DNA of 23,623 nt, taken from CAZEJK01 sp964512045 (lineage in GTDB: Bacteria > Acidobacteriota > Thermoanaerobaculia > Thermoanaerobaculales > Sulfomarinibacteraceae). The DNA is taken from positions 1 to 23,623 of the forward strand of contig CAZEJK010000067.1 in the NCBI GenBank assembly GCA_964512045.1, in the 5' to 3' direction. The first letter of the stretch is position 1, and every line of letters starts with the position of its first letter. The notes beneath the pieces were generated by a model that did not search any database, was not told where the DNA came from, and saw only the letters and a program-made list of their open reading frames with translations. The position numbers were made by a program, and so were the translations under genes. Positions 15,434-22,506 of this stretch are shown in pieces.

Positions 15434-16552
15434 ATGAAAGGCAAACCGGTCATTCCCCCCATCTACATGACGGCCACCTACAAGTTCGACGCATCCGACG
15501 ACCTGATCGATGTGGTCCAGAACCAGAGCGGCTACATCTACTCCCGATGGGACAACCCGTCAGTGGTGGAGGTGGAGAACGCGCTGGCTGACTTGGAAGG
15601 CTACGAACGCTCCCTGGGGTTCGGCTCGGGTATGGCCGCCATCACCACGGCGATCATGGCCCATGTCAGGACCGGGGACCGCATTGTCTCCACCCGGGAG
15701 ATCTACGGCGGCACCTTCGAGCTGATGAACAGCATCCTGCCGGGGTTCGGCATCGACGTCACGATGGTCAACTGCTCCGACACCGAGCGAATTCTGGCTG
15801 AGATCGACGAGGGCCTGACCCTTCTGTACTTGGAGTCGCCCACAAATCCCGTGCTGCGAGTTGTCGACGTCCCCAAGCTGGCCGCCGCAGCCAAGGGCAA
15901 AGGGGCGACCGTGCTGCTCGACGGCACCTTCGCCTCGCCGGTCAACCAGCATCCCGCGGATTGGGGTGTGGATGCGCTGATCCACAGCGCCACCAAGTAC
16001 CTGGGCGGCCACCATGACATCACCGCAGGGTTCGTCTGCTGCAACGCGCCCCACGCCCAGCGGATCTGGGAGCTGCGGAAGCACTTCGGCGGGGTGATGG
16101 ATCCCATGTCCGCCTTTCTCATTCTTCGCGGCATGCAGACCCTCGATCTTCGGATTGCACGCCACAACGAGAACGCCATGGCCGTGGCGCGTTTCCTGGA
16201 AGGCCATCCCAAGATCGCCGCCGTGCACTACCCCGGACTCGAGTCCCATCCGGACCACGCCATCGCCACAGAGCTTCTCGACGGCTTCGGCGGCATGCTC
16301 AGCTTCGAGGTGGACTCGGACTTCGACGGCACCAAGCGGGTCATGGACCGGTTGCAGGTCATCAAGCTGGCGACCAGCTTGGGCGGTGTCACCAGCCTGG
16401 CCAACCAGCCCATGACCAATACCCATGTGGCCCTGAGCCCCACAGACCGTCAGAAGGCCGGGGTCAGTGAAAGCCTGGTACGCCTCTCGGTTGGCGTCGA
16501 GGCGGTCCAGACTTTGATCGACGACATTGATCAGGCCCTGGCGAGCGCATGA
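15434..16552 (+). CDS. Cys/Met-metabolism PLP-dependent enzyme (methionine gamma-lyase / cystathionine gamma-lyase-like)
   Basis: Protein of 372 residues. YIYSRWDNPSV (34-44) gives Y36 and R38, which bind the PLP phosphate of the neighbouring subunit; EIYGGT (89-94) holds the Tyr that stacks on PLP (Y91); HSATKYLGGHHD has the Schiff-base lysine K188. The usual DNT segment is D163-G-T, and the usual GGVES is GGVTS near residue 314, so substrate preference is open between C-S lyase and sulfhydrylase or synthase activities. The start at 15434 has AAGGA nine bases upstream; an ATG at 15416 is possible. The family often begins a few residues earlier (TxxxHxG), which is missing here. Expected product with methionine or cystathionine: 2-oxobutyrate. 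The MFS transporter gene follows at 49 bases. Confidence 0.85.
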   Translation: MKGKPVIPPIYMTATYKFDASDDLIDVVQNQSGYIYSRWDNPSVVEVENALADLEGYERSLGFGSGMAAITTAIMAHVRTGDRIVSTREIYGGTFELMNSILPGFGIDVTMVNCSDTERILAEIDEGLTLLYLESPTNPVLRVVDVPKLAAAAKGKGATVLLDGTFASPVNQHPADWGVDALIHSATKYLGGHHDITAGFVCCNAPHAQRIWELRKHFGGVMDPMSAFLILRGMQTLDLRIARHNENAMAVARFLEGHPKIAAVHYPGLESHPDHAIATELLDGFGGMLSFEVDSDFDGTKRVMDRLQVIKLATSLGGVTSLANQPMTNTHVALSPTDRQKAGVSESLVRLSVGVEAVQTLIDDIDQALASA

Positions 16553-16601
16553 GGGGAGCTGCGGCACGGCCCCTTTGTGCCCGCGGCCAACCGGGGCCGG
16601 C

Positions 16602-17804
16602 GTGAGGCGCCGACCACCCTGGATCCTGCCGGTGATCGTCGTCTCCCAGTTCGCCGGCACGTCCATCTGGTTCTCCGGGAACGCGGTACTGGGCGAGCTG
16701 ATGAGGACCCTACCATCGGCCCCTCCCCTTTCCGGATGGATCACTGGCGCCGTTCAGCTCGGGTTCATCGTCGGCACGCTGGTGTTTGCCATCCTCTCCA
16801 TCGCCGATCGCCACTCCCCCCGTTGGGTCTTCCTGCTCTGTGCAGCAGCCGGCGCCCTGTCCAACCTGCTGACCGCAGCTGCGGCGACTCACCTTGCAAG
16901 CCTGCTCGCCCTGCGCTTCGTCACCGGCTTCTTTCTGGCAGGGATCTACCCGGTGGGCATGAAGATCGCTGCGGGTTGGTACGCACGGGGGTTGGGCAAC
17001 GCCCTCGGGTTCCTCGTCGGGGCGCTGGTCCTGGGCACGGCCTTTCCCCACCTGCTGAGAAGTACACTTGAAGCGCTGCCATGGCAGACGGTCATGTTCG
17101 TCTCATCCGGTGTCTGCCTGTCGGGCGGACTGCTGATGGCTCTCCTGGTTCCGGACGGGCCCTATCGGACCGCTGCGCCGCCTTTCCATCCCAGGGCCGT
17201 GGCGACCCTGCTGGTTCGCCATCGCCAGCTGCGAGCCGCTGCCACAGGCTACTTCGGGCACATGTGGGAGCTGTACACCCTGTGGGCGTTCATCCCCCTC
17301 TTTCTCAGTGCCTACGCGTCCAATCGGCCCGATGAGCCATTGAGCCTCCCCGCATGGAGCTTTGCCATCATCGCCATGGGCAGCCTGGGCTGTGTCCTCG
17401 GCGGGTTGGTGTCCATTCGCTACGGCAGCAGCCGGGTGGCAACGGTCCAGCTGGCCGCCTCCGGCCTCTGCTGCCTGCTTTCGCCTGTGCTATTTGCCGC
17501 TTCTCCAGAGCTCTTCTTGGCGTTCATGCTGCTGTGGGGAACGACCGTGGTGGGCGACTCCCCGCAGTTCTCGGCCATGGTGGCCCGTACCGCTCCCCAG
17601 GCGCTGGTCGGCAGCGCGCTGACCCTGGTCAACTGCATCGGCTTCTCCATCACCGTGGTGAGCCTGGCGCTGGTTCAGTGGCTGGCGACAGTCCTCCCGA
17701 TACAGTACGTGCTGGTGGTGCTGACTCCGGGGCCCGCAGTGGGCTTGATCGCCATGGGACCGTTGGCCGCCAGCAGATCTGCAGCTGAAGAGACGAACAC
17801 GTGA
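16602..17804 (+). CDS. MFS transporter
   Basis: Protein of 400 residues with about 12 hydrophobic helices, beginning with WILPVIVVSQFAGTSIWFSG. SIADRHSPRWVF between helices 2 and 3 matches the MFS loop signature (D-R-x-x-R type). RFVTGFFLAGIYPVGMKIA is the typical helix 4-5 region, and a second half follows after about residue 210. The substrate is not readable. The start is uncertain: GTG at 16602 fits the family N-terminus but has only a G-rich upstream, and an in-frame TTG at 16575 is possible. It is 49 bases after the PLP-enzyme gene and probably co-transcribed, which suggests transport of an amino acid or breakdown product (inference). Confidence 0.82.
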   Translation: MRRRPPWILPVIVVSQFAGTSIWFSGNAVLGELMRTLPSAPPLSGWITGAVQLGFIVGTLVFAILSIADRHSPRWVFLLCAAAGALSNLLTAAAATHLASLLALRFVTGFFLAGIYPVGMKIAAGWYARGLGNALGFLVGALVLGTAFPHLLRSTLEALPWQTVMFVSSGVCLSGGLLMALLVPDGPYRTAAPPFHPRAVATLLVRHRQLRAAATGYFGHMWELYTLWAFIPLFLSAYASNRPDEPLSLPAWSFAIIAMGSLGCVLGGLVSIRYGSSRVATVQLAASGLCCLLSPVLFAASPELFLAFMLLWGTTVVGDSPQFSAMVARTAPQALVGSALTLVNCIGFSITVVSLALVQWLATVLPIQYVLVVLTPGPAVGLIAMGPLAASRSAAEETNT

Positions 17805-18153
17805 GAACAACGGAACACGAGGACGGCGAGGAACCAACCTGAGGCGTGAACGTCGGTCCCGACGCCCCAGACAGCTTCTCTGTCGCGCCCGATGCGGACC
17901 AGAGGTCCGCGTTCCGTGCAAGGGTGTGGGCTCGCAGACTGAGTACGACGCCTCTCGCAGCTCGAGAGGAACGCGGACGTCCCACCCGCAGGATTGTCGC
18001 CGCAGAGCGTAACAGGCATCCATACCGTCCACTCTTCTCGTAGGCGAGGCGATCATCCCCTCGCGCAACGGCCATCAGCTGCACCACGAGGCCACACCGC
18101 GGTGCGTGGCACCTCTCCTGCTTGGCTCTGTGGCGGAAGCCCGGCAACAGACG
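17805..18153. other. Intergenic region between convergent MFS and PIN-toxin genes
   Basis: About 350 bases without a supported gene. It contains CGTCGG-TC-CCGACG (17851-17864), a possible weak terminator of the MFS gene, the first copy of a 25-base palindromic repeat (17887-17911), and the palindrome CACCGCGGTG (18095-18104) just beyond the toxin stop. Confidence 0.55.
17887..17911 (+). repeat. 25-base palindromic direct repeat, copy 1
   Basis: GCCCGATGCGGACCAGAGGT followed by CCGCG is identical to 19034-19058. It contains the hairpin GCGGACC-AGA-GGTCCGC. The two copies lie on either side of the FitAB-type module. Confidence 0.85.
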
Positions 18154-18582
18154 TCAACCCTGCTCCCAGTTGAAAGGGTTGACGACCTCGACTCCGCATT
18201 CCTCGAAGTCGCGGATGTTGCGGGTGGCGAGCCGCATGCCACGACACCGGGTGATGGCAGCGATCTGGCCGTCGAGAATGCCCATCGGCCGGCCGATCTC
18301 CTTGCGATGGCCCATGATATCGGCGTACTCGTTGGCAGCATGCTGATCGAAGCTCAGCACTCGGTCCTCGAACCCCCGGGCGAGGAACGCGGCGAAACGC
18401 TTTGACAGATCACGCCGCCGTGCTCCATTGGGAAGCGCCCTCAGCCCGTACGCAATCTCGGCGATCGTCACGGTGGTGATGTACAGGTCCTCAGTGGCCT
18501 GATGATCCAGCCAGGCAACCACATCGGGAGCGGGAGCCCGCCGCATGACCTCGGAGATGACGTTCGTGTCGATGACGATCAT
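18154..18582 (-). CDS. PIN-domain toxin, FitB/VapC type
   Basis: Protein of 142 residues. MIVIDTNVISEVMR (1-14) is the FitB-type opening with D5 and E11; E42 (TIAEIAYGL) and D104 (GILDGQIAA) complete the metal site, and TRNIRDFE (120-127) supplies the last polar/acidic position. LPNGARRRDL is also typical of the FitB group. It is a probable Mg-dependent ribonuclease. The ATG overlaps the antitoxin stop in ATGA. A longer reading from 18657 is rejected because it covers the antitoxin gene and lacks the family start. Confidence 0.92.
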   Translation of the reverse strand: MIVIDTNVISEVMRRAPAPDVVAWLDHQATEDLYITTVTIAEIAYGLRALPNGARRRDLSKRFAAFLARGFEDRVLSFDQHAANEYADIMGHRKEIGRPMGILDGQIAAITRCRGMRLATRNIRDFEECGVEVVNPFNWEQG

Positions 18583-18812
18583 CCCGCGAGGTCCAGCGGC
18601 TCGTGCGGCGGTCTGGCCTCGACCTCGAGCTCGACACCGTGATCTGGGCCGAAGCACTCCAGTGCGAGCTGACTGAGGCGGCTCGGCGCCGCCACCGATC
18701 GCCTGATGATCCGACGCACCTCCTCCTCCATCGACACGCCGTTCTCTGCTGCACGGACCCGCAGCCGCTCGTAGGTTGCGTCGTCGATGTTCCTCACACT
18801 CAGGTTCGCCAT
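18579..18812 (-). CDS. Ribbon-helix-helix antitoxin, FitA type
   Basis: Protein of 77 residues. MANLSVRNIDDATYERLRVR and AAENGVSMEEEVRRIIRR (residues 1-38) form a ribbon-helix-helix DNA-binding domain of the FitA/VapB group; the tail (40-77) should bind the PIN toxin. GGGAGG six bases upstream supports the ATG at 18812. It is the first gene of the pair and should repress its own promoter through the palindromes at 18838-18868. Confidence 0.9.
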   Translation of the reverse strand: MANLSVRNIDDATYERLRVRAAENGVSMEEEVRRIIRRSVAAPSRLSQLALECFGPDHGVELEVEARPPHEPLDLAG

Positions 18813-18831
18813 TCGGAACCTCCCGCAGACA

Positions 18832-18860
18832 ATGCTAGCAAGTGCTTGCATTGCTGGCAA
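18832..18860 (-). promoter_or_regulatory. Promoter of the FitAB-type pair
   Basis: On the minus strand TTGCCA (18860-18855), a 17-base spacer and TAGCAT (18837-18832) form a good sigma70-type pair about 20 bases before the antitoxin ATG. Confidence 0.6.
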
Positions 18861-18868
18861 GCGCCAGC
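18838..18868. promoter_or_regulatory. Candidate operator of the FitAB-type pair
   Basis: GCAAG-TG-CTTGC (18838-18849) lies exactly between the -10 and -35 boxes, and GCTGGC-AAGC-GCCAGC (18853-18868) covers the -35. Flanking CAATGC/GCATTG (18830-18835 and 18848-18853) adds more dyad symmetry. This is the expected position for an autorepressor site. Confidence 0.5.
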
Positions 18869-19149
18869 GTACGAAGATGATCCCTTGGCGAAGCCAGGCG
18901 TGAAGCCTGCGGAGCCACGTACCGCAGAAGTCGGCGTGCTGGCATTCGGCAAGCGAGAGGCCGCATTGGATGCCTGCCACCCACGAAGGTTGCGGCGCCT
19001 CTCCCCCAATGCTGAGCAATGGTCTGCAGCAAGGCCCGATGCGGACCAGAGGTCCGCGAGCGTCTCGACGCGATCCTGCGGCGACCGAACCGGCCTGCTC
19101 TGCCGCACTGACCGTCGGTCAGCGACTCGTCAGCTCGTGAAGACCGGAA
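18861..19149. other. Intergenic region with repeat, no supported gene
   Basis: Upstream of the antitoxin promoter I see no gene with family motifs. It contains the second copy of the 25-base repeat (19034-19058) next to a degenerate 24-base neighbour unit (see findings). Confidence 0.5.
19034..19058 (+). repeat. 25-base palindromic direct repeat, copy 2
   Basis: Identical to 17887-17911 and carries the same GCGGACC-AGA-GGTCCGC hairpin. It lies 222 bases upstream of the FitA-type antitoxin start. Confidence 0.85.
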
Positions 19150-20318
19150 TCATCGACTCATCGGTTGCCGGGCCTGCGACTCCACAGTGAAGGACATCAG
19201 CTCCACCGGAACGGTGACCTGGGTGTAGCCAAGGGCTTTCTCGTAGGGGGCGCCGTAGTCACCGGTGTAGACGATGGTCCAGGAGTTGTCGGCTGGGTCC
19301 AGCGGCGGAACGCGCCACCCCTCACGGAGGTCGTGATCCGCGGTGGCCTCCAGGATCGGGGTCGTGGGCAAGCCAGTTGTGTCGTCGTGCCAGGTCCAGT
19401 TGGCAGGGTTGAGGAACGCCGCTTCGAGGTCGGCGGGGTCAAGGCTCATCTGAGCAGCGGTGTTGACCGCCAGGAGAAAGGCGCTGTCGTTGCCGCGAAC
19501 GTGCAGCTTACCGATACCGCGATCGTCCCCGAGATCGAAGAAGTTGCCGCTCGGAGTCGCTGACTCGGGCATCTGCAGCGGGCCATCGGCGGCCTGGGTG
19601 CCGCCAATGGAGTCGAACGCCTCCCACACGTGGTCGCCCTCGGCTGAGCGCACGACCATGGTTTGACCCTGATTCGACTCGCCCCAAGCGTAGTAGGTTC
19701 CATTGATCTCGATGATGTCGTGAAAACCGTAGTACACGGAACCACGGGCTCCGGTGAAGCCAGCGTCATTGGCGATAGTGAAGGTCGCCACCAAAATCCA
19801 GCAGGTAAGGTCGTCGGAGACGTAGAAATGGTGATCGGCGTTGTTGCCCACCGACGCCCAGGCTCTGTACGCGAACGTCACCTGGTCGGCAGGCTGACCG
19901 CAGGTAGTCGGCGGTGGCGATGCGAGCGTGACCGGCCAGTCCTTGACCACGAAGTGGGTATCGGCGATGTTGGTACCGGTGTTGACGGCGGCGAAGCCGG
20001 TCGGTCCGGAGGTGGTGCTGTTGAGCTTGATCGTGCTGGCGTCGGCACGATCCTCAAACATGACCGTGAAGGTGTCCCCGGCACCGAATCCACTCAGGTA
20101 GCGCGACTCGTAGGCCCCTGGGTGGGGTTGGTCAGCGGTTGGAGCGGAGTCATGTCGGTGACATCGTCGACCGGAAAGGAGCCACCGGCCGCCGGTGCCG
20201 CCGCCGCGACGATCAGAAGAGCCAGTACGGGGAGCAGCACTGCCGCTGCCCCGGCTGCCTGCTGTATCTCCGCGCGCCAGCCTTGTGTTCCTGCAAAACA
20301 GCTCGTTGATGTGCTCAT
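19150..20318 (-). pseudogene. Secreted beta-propeller-like protein (GH43-like impression), frameshifted
   Basis: The ATG at 20318 has GGGGGAGG five bases upstream and encodes a signal peptide (hydrophobic core VLLPVLALLIVAAAA). This frame stops at 20094. The next frame continues without interruption from about 20125 to 19150 with protein-like sequence: SGFGAGDTFTVMFED, HHFYVSDDLTCW, SVYYGFHDIIEINGTYYAWG and WEAFDSIGG, in the style of five-bladed propeller or family 43 glycosidase-like proteins. Its end VPVELMSFTVES resembles tails of exported proteins. One missing C in the run at about 20117-20127 would restore ...NPTPGAYESRYLSG. Either a recent pseudogene or a sequencing error. Total length if repaired is about 389 residues. 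Substrate not readable. Confidence 0.72.
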
Positions 20319-20520
20319 CGCGGCCTCCCCCTGTCTGGCTGCTCGTCACCAGTCCGACGGCCCTGGTGCCGTCTGAGAGACAGGGTAGTGCAGCTTGAGG
20401 ATCCAGACCACCGTATCGTCGAGGCGGTCGACGACTGGGGCCGCGTGCCTGAGACAATGCGGCGGCGAAGACTCTCTCGTGTGCGTCGCACGGATGTGCA
20501 CACGTGTGGAAGTGTGTACG

Positions 20521-20545
20521 TGGCACCGAACTATGGCACCGAACT
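20521..20545 (+). repeat. 13-base-period tandem repeat
   Basis: TGGCACCGAACT-A-TGGCACCGAACT, two perfect 12-base units, in the divergent control region. Possible binding site for a regulator that recognises direct repeats. Confidence 0.7.
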
Positions 20546-20599
20546 GACACTCATCTCCACGGCGATATTGCGAAAGTCGCTGATCTTCGATAGCTTGAC

Positions 20600-20628
20600 T
20601 TGACATTCACTCGCGTGATTGTGATGGT
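20600..20628 (+). promoter_or_regulatory. Weak promoter candidate for the LSYQG-domain protein
   Basis: TTGACA (20600-20605) is a perfect -35; the best -10 at 17 bases is GATGGT, only three of six consensus bases. The gene starts at 20659. Confidence 0.3.
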
Positions 20629-20658
20629 TGCGCCCCTTCAGAGCGTTTGGAGGCCCCG

Positions 20659-21783
20659 ATGAGACCACATGTACGTATCTATGCCATGGTCGTTGTGCTG
20701 GTGTCCGCAACAAGTGGAGTGCTGGGACAAACGCCGGAAGTACGGCAGAGTGTCGTTGACCACGGGGCCGAGACGCCCCGAACGAACGACAGTGCGAGGC
20801 TCATTCTGGCGCAGCCTCCACCGACGTTGAGCTACCAGGGTTTCCTGACCAGTGACAGCGGCACCCCGCTCACCGGGCAGTACGATCTGGTGTTCACGCT
20901 GTACGATGACCCGAACACCGGGACGGCCGAGTGGGGACCGGAGACGCACAGCGACGTCCAGGTGAAGGACGGGCTGTTCACGGTGGCACTGGGCGTGAGT
21001 GAGCCCCTGCGCACGAACGACTTTGACGAGTCGCTGTACCTCGCTGTTAGCGTGAACGGCACCGACGTCACGCCTCGGCAGCCGCTCCTGGCCGCACCCT
21101 ACGCATTCAGCCTGATACCGGGTGCCGAGGTCGAAGGCGTGCCAGCTACCGGCAACTACGGCCTATCCGTTGAGAACGATGGCGAAGGCTCAACAGATCG
21201 AGGCCTGTACGTCAAGGGTTGGCAGTACGGCCTCGTCGCCGAGGAGGTCGGGCCAGACGGCGATGTCGGGATCTACTCGCCGGACTTCGTCGAGGCCAAG
21301 GGTTTCCGGAGTGGCGACGATAGCTATCTGTGGGTCCCGGCGATGTCGGGCTGGTTTTACCCAAACTCCGGCTGTGGGGCGTTTCCGCAGTATCACGGCT
21401 CTGTCCGCATCGAGTGCTCGTCCGCGGCAACTGTCTACTTCAACATCGGTATCCCGCTCCCAGCGGTACTGTACGGGCAAGAGGTCGAGGTCGAGAGTAT
21501 TTCTGTGTACTACGATCTGGACAACGCCGGGAGCTACATTGACGTGACGCGACTCATGAAGCTGACGGACGCGACTTCGTCAGTACAGCTCATCTACGAC
21601 AGTACGAATCGGACCAGCACCGTGCCGACGTCGTACAGCCTGACGCCGAGCGACGGGGCGACGCTGACGGCGGAGTCGGGCGCGCTGAACTTGAACCTGA
21701 CCTTGTCGCACGACGGAAATACCGCCCATGATGTGACAGTCGGCGGTGTCCGGGTACGGTTGGGCCACACCTCGACCCCGTGA
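20659..21783 (+). CDS. Secreted protein with an N-terminal LSYQG/YDLxFxLYD beta-domain
   Basis: Protein of 374 residues. Signal peptide at 1-23 (hydrophobic core IYAMVVVLVSATSGVLG). Residues 55-155 hold a recurrent exported beta-sandwich-like domain: LSYQGFLTSDSGTPLTGQYD, then LVFTLYDD, GPETHSDVQVKDGLFTVALG, ESLYLAVSVNGTDVTPRQPL and APYAFSL. The same pattern is seen in many exported proteins of environmental bacteria, often ahead of repeat or tail-fibre-like parts. The rest (160-374) is beta-rich, with two cysteines (SGCGAF and IECSSA), and has no recognised fold. GGAGG five bases upstream supports the ATG. Likely a surface or extracellular structural protein; function unknown. Confidence 0.82.
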   Translation: MRPHVRIYAMVVVLVSATSGVLGQTPEVRQSVVDHGAETPRTNDSARLILAQPPPTLSYQGFLTSDSGTPLTGQYDLVFTLYDDPNTGTAEWGPETHSDVQVKDGLFTVALGVSEPLRTNDFDESLYLAVSVNGTDVTPRQPLLAAPYAFSLIPGAEVEGVPATGNYGLSVENDGEGSTDRGLYVKGWQYGLVAEEVGPDGDVGIYSPDFVEAKGFRSGDDSYLWVPAMSGWFYPNSGCGAFPQYHGSVRIECSSAATVYFNIGIPLPAVLYGQEVEVESISVYYDLDNAGSYIDVTRLMKLTDATSSVQLIYDSTNRTSTVPTSYSLTPSDGATLTAESGALNLNLTLSHDGNTAHDVTVGGVRVRLGHTSTP

Positions 21784-21788
21784 AGACC

Positions 21789-21801
21789 CCGCCCGAGGCG
21801 G
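21789..21801. terminator. Small hairpin between convergent genes
   Basis: CCGCC-CGA-GGCGG lies directly after the stop of the LSYQG-domain gene, in the 42-bp gap before the convergent PIN-toxin gene. No T tract. Weak terminator candidate for either strand. Confidence 0.3.
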
Positions 21802-21825
21802 TGAAGGCCAGGAACGACAATGCTG

Positions 21826-22233
21826 CTAGATCGCGTACTCCAGGAGCTCGAGACGTCGGATATTCCTGAAGTGCTTGATGTTGCGGGTTGCCAGCGGAGC
21901 AAAGTGATGGACAGCCCAGGCGGCGATCCACAGGTCCGGCTTGGAGCGGCCGTTCAAGCCGACACCACCGCGCAGCTCGGCGACGATCAGAGCGTACGCG
22001 CGAGCGGTCTCGAGCGTCACGTCACCGACGGTGAACAGCCTGAGCAGCGCCAGCGACTGCTTGAAACGATCTTCGCCGATCAGGGCTCCGCCTTCCAGGA
22101 ACTCGCCAGCCGCGTGGGCTGGAACCGCAAACGTCTCACCTGAGTGCCGCTCGAGAACGCGGCGGGCCCCGCTAGCGGGATCGTCGCGAGTGCGCCAGAG
22201 GTCCACGAGAAACGTGGTATCAACGCAGATCAT
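21826..22233 (-). CDS. PIN-domain toxin (VapC-like)
   Basis: Protein of 135 residues. D5 (MICVDTTFLVDLW), E44 (HAAGEFLEGG), D100 (SKPDLWIAAWA) and N118 (TRNIKHF) mark the PIN active site. The ATG at 22233 overlaps the antitoxin gene by 14 bases. A longer reading from 22455 only shadows the antitoxin. It should be a ribonuclease held inactive by the antitoxin upstream. Confidence 0.92.
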   Translation of the reverse strand: MICVDTTFLVDLWRTRDDPASGARRVLERHSGETFAVPAHAAGEFLEGGALIGEDRFKQSLALLRLFTVGDVTLETARAYALIVAELRGGVGLNGRSKPDLWIAAWAVHHFAPLATRNIKHFRNIRRLELLEYAI

Positions 22234-22471
22234 TGACCGTCCATCGCTCCTGATCGCGGTTCTCCCGCACGACGGCGAGCATCGACTCCGCCTCGTCATC
22301 CGAAAGGTCCGGCACCATTCGGAGGCCTCGCAGGATCTCCGCCCCGGTACACACGGAACCGACCTCATCCAACAAGCGGTCGATGGCCTTCGAGAACGAC
22401 TCTCCCTCGCCCTTGATGGCGGCGAGCCTCTCGTACACGCGCGAGTCGACGGCAATCGTCTTCGTGCTCAT
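22220..22471 (-). CDS. VapB antitoxin of the DUF217/UPF0330 type
   Basis: Protein of 83 residues. MSTKTIAVDSRVYERLAAIK then GEGESFSKAIDRLLDEV (1-37) matches the short VapB family common in archaea and some bacteria (KTI-V-YERL-K-GESFS pattern). The C-terminal half (LRGLRMVPDLSDDEAESM and onward) should contact the PIN toxin. There is no Shine-Dalgarno before the ATG; a -10 box ends seven bases upstream, so the mRNA is probably leaderless. Confidence 0.88.
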   Translation of the reverse strand: MSTKTIAVDSRVYERLAAIKGEGESFSKAIDRLLDEVGSVCTGAEILRGLRMVPDLSDDEAESMLAVVRENRDQERWTVNDLR

Positions 22472-22490
22472 ACATACAACTCTATATGTA
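22471..22490. promoter_or_regulatory. Candidate operator of the third toxin-antitoxin pair
   Basis: TACATA (22471-22476) and TATGTA (22485-22490) are six-base inverted arms with an eight-base spacer that contains most of the -10 box. The left arm includes the first base of the antitoxin ATG. Expected site of autorepression. Confidence 0.5.
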
Positions 22491-22506
22491 GACACCGAGC
22501 TGTCAA
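22479..22506 (-). promoter_or_regulatory. Promoter of the third toxin-antitoxin pair
   Basis: On the minus strand TTGACA (22506-22501), a 16-base spacer and TAGAGT (22484-22479). The -10 ends seven bases before the ATG at 22471, so transcription would begin at the start codon. Confidence 0.6.

Larger units (their letters stand above)
20319..20658. other. Divergent control region between two secreted-protein genes
   Basis: About 340 bases without a supported gene. It contains the perfect palindrome CACACGTGTG (20499-20508) within a GTGTG-rich stretch, and a tandem repeat TGGCACCGAACT twice with one base between (20521-20532 and 20534-20545). A TTGACA box lies at 20600-20605 on the plus strand. 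Confidence 0.6.

Noticed and set aside
15560..16744. Open frame of 394 codons on the minus strand
   Set aside because: Antisense to the PLP enzyme, whose active-site motifs are intact on the plus strand.
18095..18104. CACCGCGGTG palindrome after the FitB-type toxin as a strong terminator
   Set aside because: It is a palindrome without a loop and without a T tract; too little to call a terminator.
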